From Pseudopedobacter sp037968815 (GTDB lineage: Bacteria; Bacteroidota; Bacteroidia; Sphingobacteriales; Sphingobacteriaceae), in assembly GCA_037968815.1 (NCBI GenBank), contig JBBKWF010000019.1, forward strand, positions 1 to 64,000: DNA of 64,000 nucleotides. The letters run 5' to 3'. How positions within the stretch are numbered: position 1 is the stretch's first letter; each line of letters opens with the position of its first letter. Made by a program: the position numbers and the translations under genes. Shown here piece by piece: positions 33,519 through 41,718 of this stretch. Below the pieces are notes generated by a model. The model made no database searches. It was given only the letters and a program-made list of their open reading frames with translations, and was not told the DNA's origin.

Positions 33519-33523
33519 TAAAA

Positions 33524-33961
33524 ATGACTTTAGTAAAATTTAATGAGCAAAAGAGAGCTAATGGCTACTCAACTTTTAATGAACTGTTTGATTCTTTTTT
33601 TACCGATGGATATGTTACACAGAAACCATCGCATCAAACTCCAGCGGTAAATGTATCGGAAACTGATCACTCGTTTATTTTAGATTTAGCAGCACCTGGT
33701 TTAAAGAAAGAAGACTTTAAAATAGCTTTAGAAAAAGATGTTTTAACCATCTCTGCAAATGTGAAAAACGAAGTAAAAGAGGAAAGCAAAAAGATTAATA
33801 AAAGAGAGTTTAGCTATCAAACGTTCTCGAGATCTTTTAATCTACCAGAACTAGTTGATCATAGCAAAATTGAAGCAACTTATGAGAGTGGATTGTTACA
33901 AGTAAACATCCCTAAAAAAGAAGAAGCCAAAGTTTTGAGCAGACAGATTGAGATTAAGTAA
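33524..33961 (+). CDS. Small heat shock protein, Hsp20/alpha-crystallin family
   Basis: A 145-residue ATP-independent holdase chaperone. The alpha-crystallin domain covers about 40-138, with TPAVNVSETDHSFILDLAAP at its start and the conserved YESGLLQVNIPK near the end; the short tail ends SRQIEIK with a partial I-x-I motif. The N-terminus has NGYSTFNELFDSFFTDG. The start ATG is 5 bp after an unusual, strong AGGAGGATA ribosome site that can pair with an upstream complement. A terminator follows. Heat or stress control is expected from the family and the leader structure. Monocistronic. Confidence 0.96.
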   Translation: MTLVKFNEQKRANGYSTFNELFDSFFTDGYVTQKPSHQTPAVNVSETDHSFILDLAAPGLKKEDFKIALEKDVLTISANVKNEVKEESKKINKREFSYQTFSRSFNLPELVDHSKIEATYESGLLQVNIPKKEEAKVLSRQIEIK

Positions 33962-33991
33962 AATAGGTTTAGTTTAAGTGTTTGATGAGAG

Positions 33992-34019
33992 GCCTGAATG
34001 TAAAAGTTCAGGCTTTTTT
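33992..34019 (+). terminator. Rho-independent terminator of hsp20
   Basis: GCCTGAA at 33992-33998 pairs with TTCAGGC at 34007-34013 and is followed by six T. It begins 31 bp after the hsp20 stop. Confidence 0.9.
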
Positions 34020-34100
34020 AATGACGAAAATTTTAATAGAGTAATTATTTTACTAATTATTTTAGTTTTATTTAGCTAATAAAATTAGTAATTTTGTTTG

Positions 34101-35360
34101 ATGAATTTTGAAAGAATAAACGAAAAGCTATCCATTTTAGCTGATGCAGCCAAATATGATGTATCCTGCGCATCAAGCGGAAGCAATCGGAAAAATAAAA
34201 ATAAAGGCTTGGGAGACTCAAGCGGAATGGGTATTTGCCATTCTTATACTGAAGATGGTCGATGTGTTTCTTTATTGAAAATTCTGCTGACTAATGTTTG
34301 TATTTATGATTGCGCTTATTGCGTGACCCGTAAAAGCAACGATATTAAAAGAGCAGCTTTTACAGTGCAAGAAGTTGTTGATTTAACCATCAACTTTTAC
34401 CGACGCAATTATATTGAAGGCTTGTTTTTGAGTTCGGGTATTTTTAAAGATGCTAACACAACAATGGAGCGTTTGGTTTCTGTGGCTAAAAAACTAAGGT
34501 TAGAGCAAAATTTCAATGGTTATATCCATTTAAAAAGTATTCCGGGGGCATCTGACGAGTTAATGAAAGAAGCAGGTTTATATGCTGATCGTTTGAGTGT
34601 AAACTTAGAATTGCCAACTGTTGAGGGGTTAAAACTGTTAGCTCCAGATAAAAACAGGCAGGATATGATTGACCCGATGACTTTTGTAAAGAACGAAATT
34701 ATCCTTTATAAAGATGAACGCAAACGTTTTAAAAAGACACCAAAATTTGCTCCCGGCGGGCAAAGTACGCAAATGATAATTGGCGCTACGCCCGAAACTG
34801 ATTTGCAAATTATCCATACCGCAGACCATTTTTACAAAGATTTTAACCTTAAAAGAGTTTATTACTCTGGTTATGTTCCGGTTGCAAATGATGCTCGTTT
34901 ACCTTCCATAAGTTCGCAGGTTCCTATGTTAAGGGAAAACCGCCTTTACCAAGCAGATTGGTTAATGCGTTTTTATGGTTTTAAAGCTGATGAAATTTTA
35001 GATGTTAAAAAACCTTTTTTGGAGCTAGATGTGGATCCAAAGCTTGGTTGGGCTTTACGTAATCTTGACTTTTTTCCACTAAACATTCAAACTGCAGATT
35101 TTGAAGCCATATTAAGAATACCTGGAGTAGGGTTGAAGTCGGCATGGAAAATTGTGGAAGGACGTAAATTTGCAAAACTCAACTTACAGCATCTACAAAA
35201 AATGGGAGTTGCAGTTAACAGAGCGCAACATTTTATCAGTTTTGCAAATACGTTTATCAAAACCAACTTTTTACACCAGCAAAACTTAAAAGATATTATT
35301 CTTAAAACCGTAAAAAGTAAATATGAAACGCACTATTCACCCCAATTAACGCTGTTTTGA
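34101..35360 (+). CDS. Radical SAM protein linked to DNA modification/repair (TIGR03916-type)
   Basis: A 419-residue radical SAM enzyme. Iron-sulfur ligands are Cys67, Cys71 and Cys74 in NVCIYDCAYCVTRK. The N-terminus has KYDVSCASSGSNRKN and GMGICHSYTEDGRCVSLLK, both typical of the family named putative DNA modification/repair radical SAM protein. Near 336-360 a helix-hairpin-helix, ILRIPGVGLKSAWKIVEG, suggests DNA binding. The start is ATG at 34101. Its stop overlaps the start of the DUF4130 gene by one base, so the two are translationally coupled. The reaction is unknown; the DNA role is inferred from the helix-hairpin-helix and known linkage with uracil-DNA-glycosylase-like genes. Confidence 0.9.
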   Translation: MNFERINEKLSILADAAKYDVSCASSGSNRKNKNKGLGDSSGMGICHSYTEDGRCVSLLKILLTNVCIYDCAYCVTRKSNDIKRAAFTVQEVVDLTINFYRRNYIEGLFLSSGIFKDANTTMERLVSVAKKLRLEQNFNGYIHLKSIPGASDELMKEAGLYADRLSVNLELPTVEGLKLLAPDKNRQDMIDPMTFVKNEIILYKDERKRFKKTPKFAPGGQSTQMIIGATPETDLQIIHTADHFYKDFNLKRVYYSGYVPVANDARLPSISSQVPMLRENRLYQADWLMRFYGFKADEILDVKKPFLELDVDPKLGWALRNLDFFPLNIQTADFEAILRIPGVGLKSAWKIVEGRKFAKLNLQHLQKMGVAVNRAQHFISFANTFIKTNFLHQQNLKDIILKTVKSKYETHYSPQLTLF

Positions 35361-36121
35361 TGATTACGATTTTAACTTATGACCATAGTTTAGATGGTTT
35401 TTTTACAGCAGTTTTTGAAGTTTACGAGTATAAAATAGAAAACCCTGAAATTAGAAAGCAAGGATTGCCAAAGCCCGCACTTTTTTATGGCTTACATAGA
35501 GTAGTTACTAATCCTAAAAAAGCAGAAAGGGTATTTAAGAAATTGAGCTTGTTATTAGGACAAAACGGTGTCCATCAAATTATTTATAGTCTTTTAACTG
35601 AAGATGAATATTGTGAAAGACCAGTTTTAGAAGTGATTAGGTACGCTATTGCTAACCCAGAAAAGAAAATACTAGGTAATATGACCAATCAAGCAGTGTT
35701 GAAATTAAATAGATATACCAAGCAGGTTGGTAGAGAAAAACACCGAATGGAAGCCTTTGTACGTTTTAGGTTGATTAACGATGATATTTATTTTGCAGAA
35801 ATTGAACCTGATTTTAATGTGATGCCAATTATTGCCAAACACTTTGCACAACGCTATCAAGACCAAAAATGGTTAATTTTTGATCAGAAAAGACAATATG
35901 GTTTGTTCTACAACTTACAGTCGATTGAAACTGTGGAAATGGATTTTAATCATCAAGCGAAGAGTAAAGAAGTTTTAGGTAATAATGAAGATTTATATCA
36001 AAACCTGTGGCGTACTTATTTTGAGAAAACGAATATTAAAGCTCGTAAAAACACCCGTTTGCATATTCAACACGTACCCAAGCGGTATTGGAAGTACTTA
36101 ACAGAGAAACAGAATTTTTAA
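35360..36121 (+). CDS. DUF4130-type DNA metabolism protein (TIGR03915-like), partner of the radical SAM gene
   Basis: A 253-residue protein starting MITILTYDHSLDGFFTAVFE, the typical N-terminus of the family called probable DNA metabolism protein. Other conserved parts are VRFRLINDDIYFAEIEPDFN near 140-160 and WLIFDQKRQYGLFYN near 175-190, with the ending HVPKRYWKYLTEKQ. In many genomes this protein is fused or adjacent to a uracil-DNA-glycosylase-like domain; here no glycosylase is fused, and none lies in the window. The ATG at 35360 shares its A with the upstream TGA stop. Molecular activity unknown. It overlaps the convergent dehydrogenase gene by 4 bp. Confidence 0.85.
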   Translation: MITILTYDHSLDGFFTAVFEVYEYKIENPEIRKQGLPKPALFYGLHRVVTNPKKAERVFKKLSLLLGQNGVHQIIYSLLTEDEYCERPVLEVIRYAIANPEKKILGNMTNQAVLKLNRYTKQVGREKHRMEAFVRFRLINDDIYFAEIEPDFNVMPIIAKHFAQRYQDQKWLIFDQKRQYGLFYNLQSIETVEMDFNHQAKSKEVLGNNEDLYQNLWRTYFEKTNIKARKNTRLHIQHVPKRYWKYLTEKQNF

Positions 36122-37095
36122 AGACTTTTAACAGTTTGCCACATGGTTTCATCAACAGGTATTCCGTTTAACATATTTTCTTCTCTTATTTTTAAGGTTT
36201 GTTCGCCAGGGTATCTAACATCCTGCTCTCCTTGTTTGGTGTAAGTCAGTATTTCCTCCGCAATATTACCAGCGTTCGGATATAAATCCATATCTAAACA
36301 GATATAAACCTGAGAAATGTTTTTTTCTTTACCACTTTCAGTAATCTGTCCAGTGCTTTGTCCACCACTTAGTATACTAGCTAATAAATCCAACATCATT
36401 GTTAGGCCAGAGCCTTTCCACATCCCTACAGGTAGGGAGCGTTTAGTTTTTCTGATGCTTGCCGGGTTTTTAGTGAGATTTCCTTCCTCATCATAACCAC
36501 CATAAAAAGGTAATTCTGCGCCCTTTAGCTCATACTCTTGTAGCTTTCCATAAGAAAACTGAGACATCGCCATGTCTAAAACTATATGTCCGTTTTTATG
36601 TGGCACCGCAATAATTAATGGATTGTTTCCGATTGATGCTCTCTCAGAGCCCCAAGCAGGCATAATGCCAATGGTATTGGTAAAGTTTATTCCTATACAG
36701 TTTGCTTCGGCAGCTTGCCACCCATAAGCACCGCCACGCATCCAATGGTTGGTGTTTTTTAAAGCAACGCACCCCATTCCATTTTTCTTTGCGAGTTCAA
36801 TTGCTCGTTGCATACAGAATTTAGCATTTAAAACACCAGGACCTAAGTTTCCATCCCATTGCTCAATTACACCAAAGCTGTTTACCAATGTTGGTTCGGC
36901 ATCAATATCTATCAATCCATCATCAATATAATCTACAAATACAGGAAACCTATTTAAGCCATGCGAGTAAATGCCATCTCTGCTGTTATTAGTGAAAATT
37001 TCTGCACAGGCACTCGCTTTTTCATCAGTAAAGCCTCTGCTCAATAAAACTCTTTGTAATTCTGTAAACAGGGTTTTGTAGCTTATTTTTTGCAT
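36118..37095 (-). CDS. YiaK-type 2,3-diketo-L-gulonate (3-dehydro-L-gulonate) reductase
   Basis: A 325-residue NAD(P)H-dependent reductase of the malate/L-lactate dehydrogenase (Ldh2) family. Matches with E. coli YiaK include YSHGLNRFP, NTNHWMRGGAYGWQAAE (catalytic His in the NHWMRG motif), MSMFSYG-like MSQFSYGKLQ and MWKGSGLTMMLD. YiaK reduces 2,3-diketo-L-gulonate in ascorbate or uronate breakdown. No other pathway gene is adjacent, so substrate is inferred from similarity. I take the ATG at 37095 (MQKISYKTLF), which aligns with YiaK; the open frame reaches an ATG at 37131, but that lies inside a perfect -7 promoter box. Confidence 0.85.
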   Translation of the reverse strand: MQKISYKTLFTELQRVLLSRGFTDEKASACAEIFTNNSRDGIYSHGLNRFPVFVDYIDDGLIDIDAEPTLVNSFGVIEQWDGNLGPGVLNAKFCMQRAIELAKKNGMGCVALKNTNHWMRGGAYGWQAAEANCIGINFTNTIGIMPAWGSERASIGNNPLIIAVPHKNGHIVLDMAMSQFSYGKLQEYELKGAELPFYGGYDEEGNLTKNPASIRKTKRSLPVGMWKGSGLTMMLDLLASILSGGQSTGQITESGKEKNISQVYICLDMDLYPNAGNIAEEILTYTKQGEQDVRYPGEQTLKIREENMLNGIPVDETMWQTVKSL

Positions 37096-37128
37096 TTCTA
37101 TTAGGATATATTGATTTTTTGGAAGACT

Positions 37129-37136
37129 CAAATATA
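37129..37136 (-). promoter_or_regulatory. -7 promoter box of the YiaK-type gene
   Basis: The minus strand reads TATATTTG, matching TAnnTTTG, with a predicted start of transcription near 37122. It overlaps the upstream ATG at 37131 and so supports translation from 37095. Confidence 0.55.
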
Positions 37137-37160
37137 TTAATTGTTTAATAAATGGTCAGG

Positions 37161-37179
37161 TTGTGGAGAAACTCCACAA
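37161..37179. promoter_or_regulatory. Palindromic operator candidate between the YiaK-type gene and a small secreted protein gene
   Basis: TTGTGGAG-AAA-CTCCACAA has perfect 8-bp arms and lies 25 to 43 bp upstream of the -7 box of the YiaK-type gene, over its -33 region. It is a plausible repressor or activator site. The factor is not known. Confidence 0.45.
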
Positions 37180-37243
37180 TTATTAAAAAAATCATTAATA
37201 TGTAAATTACTGTATAACAATTAGATATGTTTAAATAGGTGCT

Positions 37244-37260
37244 TTGGCACTGTTATCCTT
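37244..37260 (+). promoter_or_regulatory. Possible sigma-54 promoter half-site
   Basis: TTGGCAC at 37244-37250 equals the sigma-54 -24 element, but the -12 element expected ten bases after GG reads CT in place of GC. It is 54 bp before a small secreted protein gene that precedes a sigma-54 activator gene. Weak. Confidence 0.25.
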
Positions 37261-37313
37261 AATAGAGATAATATAATTCAATAAATAATTTATAAATTTT
37301 AAATAACATCATT

Positions 37314-37634
37314 ATGAAAAAGTACATTTTATCAGCAGCAATAGTAGCATTAACCACAGTAGCGTTTGCACAAGATAGCATACCTTCGTCTACAGAAGCA
37401 CCAGCGGAAACAACAATGACTACCACACAAGATAGCTCATCAACCCCTGTAAAATTAGAAGATTTACCGGAAGCAGTAAAAACAACTTTAACTTCCGATA
37501 CTTACAAAGCTTGGACACCTACTGAAGCTTTTTTAGTGAAAGAAAACGGCAATGAGTATTACCAAATCAATGTTATTAAAGAAGAAGAGAAAGGTTCTGT
37601 GAAAATTAATGCAGACGGAACACCCGCTTCGTAA
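37314..37634 (+). CDS. Small secreted protein, PepSY-like, 106 residues
   Basis: A 106-residue exported protein. The signal peptide MKKYILSAAIVALTTVAFAQ is cleaved after AFA. A Ser/Thr-rich linker (about 21-45) leads to a small domain: VKLEDLPEAVKTTLTSDTYK at about 47-66 and VKENGNEYYQINV, ending VKINADGTPAS. The LPEAVK plus EYYQINV pattern resembles the PepSY-like/beta-lactamase-inhibitor-like domain common in Bacteroidota periplasmic proteins, some tied to two-component sensing. It sits just ahead of a sigma-54 activator gene but is cut off from it by a terminator. Function unknown. Confidence 0.75.
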   Translation: MKKYILSAAIVALTTVAFAQDSIPSSTEAPAETTMTTTQDSSSTPVKLEDLPEAVKTTLTSDTYKAWTPTEAFLVKENGNEYYQINVIKEEEKGSVKINADGTPAS

Positions 37635-37680
37635 TTAAAACTATAAAGATTAACCTTAAAATTTCTTTATTAGTGTGCGA

Positions 37681-37705
37681 AAAGCCAGATTTTTATCTGG
37701 CTTTT
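37681..37705 (+). terminator. Rho-independent terminator after the small secreted protein gene
   Basis: AAAGCCAGAT at 37681-37690 and ATCTGGCTTT at 37695-37704 form a perfect 10-bp stem with a TTTT loop and a T-run after it. It separates the secreted protein gene from the response-regulator gene that begins 14 bp on, so it may act partly as an attenuator. Confidence 0.9.
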
Positions 37706-37718
37706 TCTATTTTTGACG

Positions 37719-39044
37719 ATGCTTAAAACTTTAATTATTGAGGACGACACTTCTTTCTCGGAATTGTTGGAAGGTTTTTTAACCAGACACAACTTTGCTG
37801 TAAGTTGCTGTGCTAAAATTCAGCCTGCCCTTAAGGTTTTAAGTCAAGAAACTTTTCAGTTGCTTTTGATAGATTATCGTCTGCCGGATGGAACAGGTTT
37901 AGAGGTGTTGAAGTTTTTGCGTGAAAAGGGAGTCAGCATTCCGGTAATTATGATGACAAGTTTTAATGATGTGCGTACGGCGGTAAAATCAATTCAGTTA
38001 GGTGCTTTTGATTATATACTAAAGCCTGTAAATCCTGATGAATTATTGTTAACCATTGGCAATGCATTGAAACAGAAAGCGCAACAAAAAGATAATTCTG
38101 TTGCTAAAGACTACATTAAAGGCGAAAGCGAAGCCTCAAAAAAAATATACCAACACGTTGATTTGGTGGCTCCCACAGAAATGTCGGTAATTATACAAGG
38201 GGAAAGCGGGACAGGGAAGGAGCACATTGCCAGATTGCTACATTTACAAAGCAAAAGAAAGGATAAGCCATTTATAGCAATTGATTGTGGATCACTATCT
38301 AAAGATTTAGCTATCAGTGAGTTATTTGGACATACGAAAGGTTCTTTTACAGGAGCATTAACTGATAAAAAAGGACAATTTGAACTGGCAAAAGGGGGGA
38401 CTTTGTTTTTGGATGAAGTAGGTAATTTAAGCTACGACGTACAGGTTAAATTACTAAGAGCATTGCAGGAACGTATTATCCAGCCATTAGGCGCAACCAA
38501 AACTGTTGCGATTGATGTAAGGATTATCACTGCTACAAACGATGATTTACTAAACAGCATCAGCAGTGGCGATTTCCGCGATGATTTATATCATCGTTTA
38601 AACCAGTTTAAGATACAATTGCCTGCTTTACGAGAACGTGGAGATGATTTAAAGCTTTTTATCTATTACTTTATACAACAATCTAACGTTGAACTAGATA
38701 GAAGCGTAAAAGAACTGAGTAAGGAAGTTAAAAATGTACTTTACAATTACGAATGGCCCGGCAACTTGCGTGAATTATCTAATGTAATCAAACGCATGGT
38801 TTTATTAAGCACAACAGAAGTAGCAACACTTGATGCTTTGCCTGATGAAATGGTGTTATCATTAAAAGAGCCTTCACACGGATCATCTGGAACAGATTTA
38901 AAAGCTATAAATGAGGTAAATGAAAAAGCTTTAATTGAGGAGACTTTAAAAAAAGCCAAATACAATAAGTCTAAAGCTGCAAAACTATTAAATATCGATA
39001 GAAAAACGCTTTACGCAAAAATGGATCGCTATCAAATTGAGTAA
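37719..39044 (+). CDS. Sigma-54-dependent response regulator, NtrC family
   Basis: A 441-residue transcription activator. The receiver domain has Asp9-Asp10 and phosphoacceptor Asp52 in LLIDYRLPDG. The AAA+ domain has Walker A GESGTGKE at about 161-168, the sigma-54 contact loop GSFTGA (a Ser variant of GAFTGA) and Walker B LFLDEVG. The C-terminal Fis-type helix-turn-helix is KAKYNKSKAAKLLNIDRKTL. I choose ATG at 37719 over a TTG two codons upstream. It converges on a hybrid kinase gene with HPt domain, and the two reading frames overlap by 13 bp at their ends. Partnership between the two is inferred. Confidence 0.93.
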   Translation: MLKTLIIEDDTSFSELLEGFLTRHNFAVSCCAKIQPALKVLSQETFQLLLIDYRLPDGTGLEVLKFLREKGVSIPVIMMTSFNDVRTAVKSIQLGAFDYILKPVNPDELLLTIGNALKQKAQQKDNSVAKDYIKGESEASKKIYQHVDLVAPTEMSVIIQGESGTGKEHIARLLHLQSKRKDKPFIAIDCGSLSKDLAISELFGHTKGSFTGALTDKKGQFELAKGGTLFLDEVGNLSYDVQVKLLRALQERIIQPLGATKTVAIDVRIITATNDDLLNSISSGDFRDDLYHRLNQFKIQLPALRERGDDLKLFIYYFIQQSNVELDRSVKELSKEVKNVLYNYEWPGNLRELSNVIKRMVLLSTTEVATLDALPDEMVLSLKEPSHGSSGTDLKAINEVNEKALIEETLKKAKYNKSKAAKLLNIDRKTLYAKMDRYQIE

Positions 39045-41503
39045 TCATTTTCTTCCAAATACTCAATAAATAAACTTAATTTTTGCACTCCCTCGTTAAT
39101 TTCCCAAACAAACTCCTCGTCAAATACTTCTTTATGGTGCAATTGCTGTTCTATTTCTCTAAACCTATGCGCTAATGTTTTGTAACCGATCTGTCCGGTT
39201 CTGCCCGCTAAGCGGTGTACAATTAATCTACAAAAATTATAATCTTGTACACTAATTTGTTGTTTTAAAAGCTCAATATCAGCTGTACAATCCTCTGCAA
39301 AGCGTCTCAATATTTTTATCAACTGATTTTTATCTCCAAAGGTCATTTTTTTAAGATTCTTTGTGTCAAACTCTTCAATGGAGGGTTCTTTATCGATCAA
39401 AATATGCAGTAAATTCTCTTCAGTAAAAGGTTTGTTAATGATGCCGTTAAAACCAACGTTTAAAATTTGTTGCTGTTCTGAGGCTAAAACCTGAGCGGTA
39501 ACAGCGTAAAACTTCACAGTTGACGGAACACGTTTTTTTAAGGTTTTAAATAGCGTTATTCCATCAATCTCGGGCATACGCATATCCATTAATACATATG
39601 CTAAAGTTTCAGGAACTGGATAGTCTAGCAGTTGTTTAGGTTTATTAAAAATTTGGTATGCAATCTGCTTTTGCGATAGTATTAAACCACATAAATCCAA
39701 TATTAATTGGTCATCATCTATAATCCAAACTAATCCATTTGTGAACTTTTTAGTGACTGTAGCTTGTGGAAAAAATGATATAATTTCAGCTTGATCTGCA
39801 TAAGGATAAGTGAGCTCAAGGTTAAAAACTGTCCCCTTGTTTAGTTTGCTTTGCACTTCTATTTTACCTTTCTGTAAATCAATTAGTTGTTTTACAATGC
39901 TTAAACCTAAACCTGTACTGTTAAAATCCAGCGCTTCTGGATGATTTCCATTATCAAACTCCTCAAAAATAGAGTTTAGGCTTTTATTGTCGATTCCAAT
40001 TCCGGTATCCTCAACCTGTATGCTCAAAATCGCACTTTCTTGTAATGTTGAAGCATTAACGGCAAGGTTTACGGTTCCTTTTTCTGTAAACTTAATGGCG
40101 TTACCTAAAAGGTTATAAAGAATCTGTTTAAGCCTAAAAGCATCACCTTTTATCCATAACTTTTCTTCGGAGAGAATATTGGAAACTAGCGATATGTTTT
40201 TTTGTGAAGCAAGTGGCTGCATAACTAACAAAACCTCGTTCATGGTTGCTCTAGCGTCAAAAACTTCGTGTTTTAAATTAAACCTTCCAGAAGCTATACG
40301 GCTATAATCCAATATTTCATTAATGATATAAAGTAGGTGAGAGGCAGAAAGATTGATTGCTTTTACCGCTTGTTTATCTGGGACATCTGTTTTTTGAATA
40401 AGTTCCGAATAACCTACTATGGACTGTAATGGAGTTCGTATTTCGTGACTCATATTCGATAAAAAACGTTGCTTTGCTCTTGCATTATAATCGGCAAGCT
40501 CTTTGGCTTTTTCTAAAGCGATACGGTAACGGTTGCTTTTGCCAATATCAGTTAGAATGAAATAAATCATTAAAACGGTAAGTACAAAAAACGCGATTAA
40601 AATAAGTGTTATCTGTCTTACTCCTTTGTTTACAACAGTCCTTGCCAGAGTACCTTTATGGGTAACCTGTATTAATGCTTCGGCTCTAACTTCATCTAAT
40701 ACAGTTAGCATTTGCTGGGTAAGTTCGTTTGATGCAGTGGCTAAGCTCCTTTCTTTTGCTATAAACTTGTTGCTTTTTAACTTTTGTTGGCTTTTAATGT
40801 TGTTTAATGAGCTTTCCATGCTTCGAAACATACTGTCTTCAGCAAATTGATTTAAGGTGTCGCGTTTGATTTTGAGCTCTTCGCTTACTATTTTATATGA
40901 ATCCGATTTTTTTTTTCCGAACAGTTTGCCGAAAAAACCTTTGTTTTCCTCATCTTTTAGAGTGGTAGTAGCAATTTTACTTTCCGTGGTATAAATAGCA
41001 CTATCCCCCTGAAAAACTCTTTCAGCAAAAATGATATTCAATTTTTCCACTTCTTTTGAAAGCGACTTGGTGTTCAACAAGCTGTCTCTCACTGTTAAGT
41101 AAAGTATAAATTGCTGATCTCTTTTAGCCAAAAGATTTTTTATAGATTTAATGCGTTTCAACTGCATAGTGTCAGTTGCGTAAAGGTTGCTTAAAGTATC
41201 TAAGCCTCCTTTTATAGCTCTTGTTTCGCTTATGAAAGTACTATTGTCGCCTTCATTGATTGCTAAGTATTTTTGTTTTTGATCTAACCTAGATACATTA
41301 TTGAAAATATTATTGACCAAACTTAGCTTTTCATCTGGTTTAGAAACCGCATCAACAGTGGCAATCATTTTTTCAAAAACAAGCTTACTTATGCCCCAAG
41401 CGGCAATGAGTGCGAAAATTGCCATAGCAAAACCAAAAATAATTTTCCCTTTAGTGGCTGTTAAAAAATTGCTTTTTATACTAAACTGGTACCTGTTGCG
41501 CAT
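39032..41503 (-). CDS. Hybrid histidine kinase with receiver and HPt domains
   Basis: A membrane kinase of about 823 residues. There is an N-terminal span near 15-37, a long helical periplasmic region with coiled-coil features, and a second span near 300-320 (LILIAFFVLTVLMIYFILTD). The HisKA motif is SNMSHEIRTPLQSIVGYSEL with the phospho-His, followed by an ATPase domain (N box LGNAIKF, G box DTGIGID, GLGLSIVKQL), a receiver with Asp in VLMDMRMPEIDG, and a C-terminal HPt domain with His in IVHRLAGRTGQIG. I take ATG at 41503; an ATG at 41563 is also in frame. Likely phosphorelay to the convergent NtrC-type regulator. Confidence 0.9.
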   Translation of the reverse strand: MRNRYQFSIKSNFLTATKGKIIFGFAMAIFALIAAWGISKLVFEKMIATVDAVSKPDEKLSLVNNIFNNVSRLDQKQKYLAINEGDNSTFISETRAIKGGLDTLSNLYATDTMQLKRIKSIKNLLAKRDQQFILYLTVRDSLLNTKSLSKEVEKLNIIFAERVFQGDSAIYTTESKIATTTLKDEENKGFFGKLFGKKKSDSYKIVSEELKIKRDTLNQFAEDSMFRSMESSLNNIKSQQKLKSNKFIAKERSLATASNELTQQMLTVLDEVRAEALIQVTHKGTLARTVVNKGVRQITLILIAFFVLTVLMIYFILTDIGKSNRYRIALEKAKELADYNARAKQRFLSNMSHEIRTPLQSIVGYSELIQKTDVPDKQAVKAINLSASHLLYIINEILDYSRIASGRFNLKHEVFDARATMNEVLLVMQPLASQKNISLVSNILSEEKLWIKGDAFRLKQILYNLLGNAIKFTEKGTVNLAVNASTLQESAILSIQVEDTGIGIDNKSLNSIFEEFDNGNHPEALDFNSTGLGLSIVKQLIDLQKGKIEVQSKLNKGTVFNLELTYPYADQAEIISFFPQATVTKKFTNGLVWIIDDDQLILDLCGLILSQKQIAYQIFNKPKQLLDYPVPETLAYVLMDMRMPEIDGITLFKTLKKRVPSTVKFYAVTAQVLASEQQQILNVGFNGIINKPFTEENLLHILIDKEPSIEEFDTKNLKKMTFGDKNQLIKILRRFAEDCTADIELLKQQISVQDYNFCRLIVHRLAGRTGQIGYKTLAHRFREIEQQLHHKEVFDEEFVWEINEGVQKLSLFIEYLEENDYSI

Positions 41504-41718
41504 TTGCGGTTGAACTATAGATGCATCATTAGTAATTATCGTACCAAAAAAATGGATTATCACCCAAAATATATCATTATTGCAAATATTGATATTCAGG
41601 ATATTAACTAAAAACTCATAATTTGTTAGTTCTTTTAAGCGTTTTTAACCTCCATAAAGCCAAAAAATAGGCTAATTTAGAAGCTGGTTTATTTAAATAA
41701 AAAAGCACTAAATAATAA

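Noticed and set aside
36118..37131. Longer YiaK-type protein starting at 37131
   Set aside because: That ATG lies inside a perfect -7 promoter box, and the E. coli homologue aligns from the ATG at 37095.
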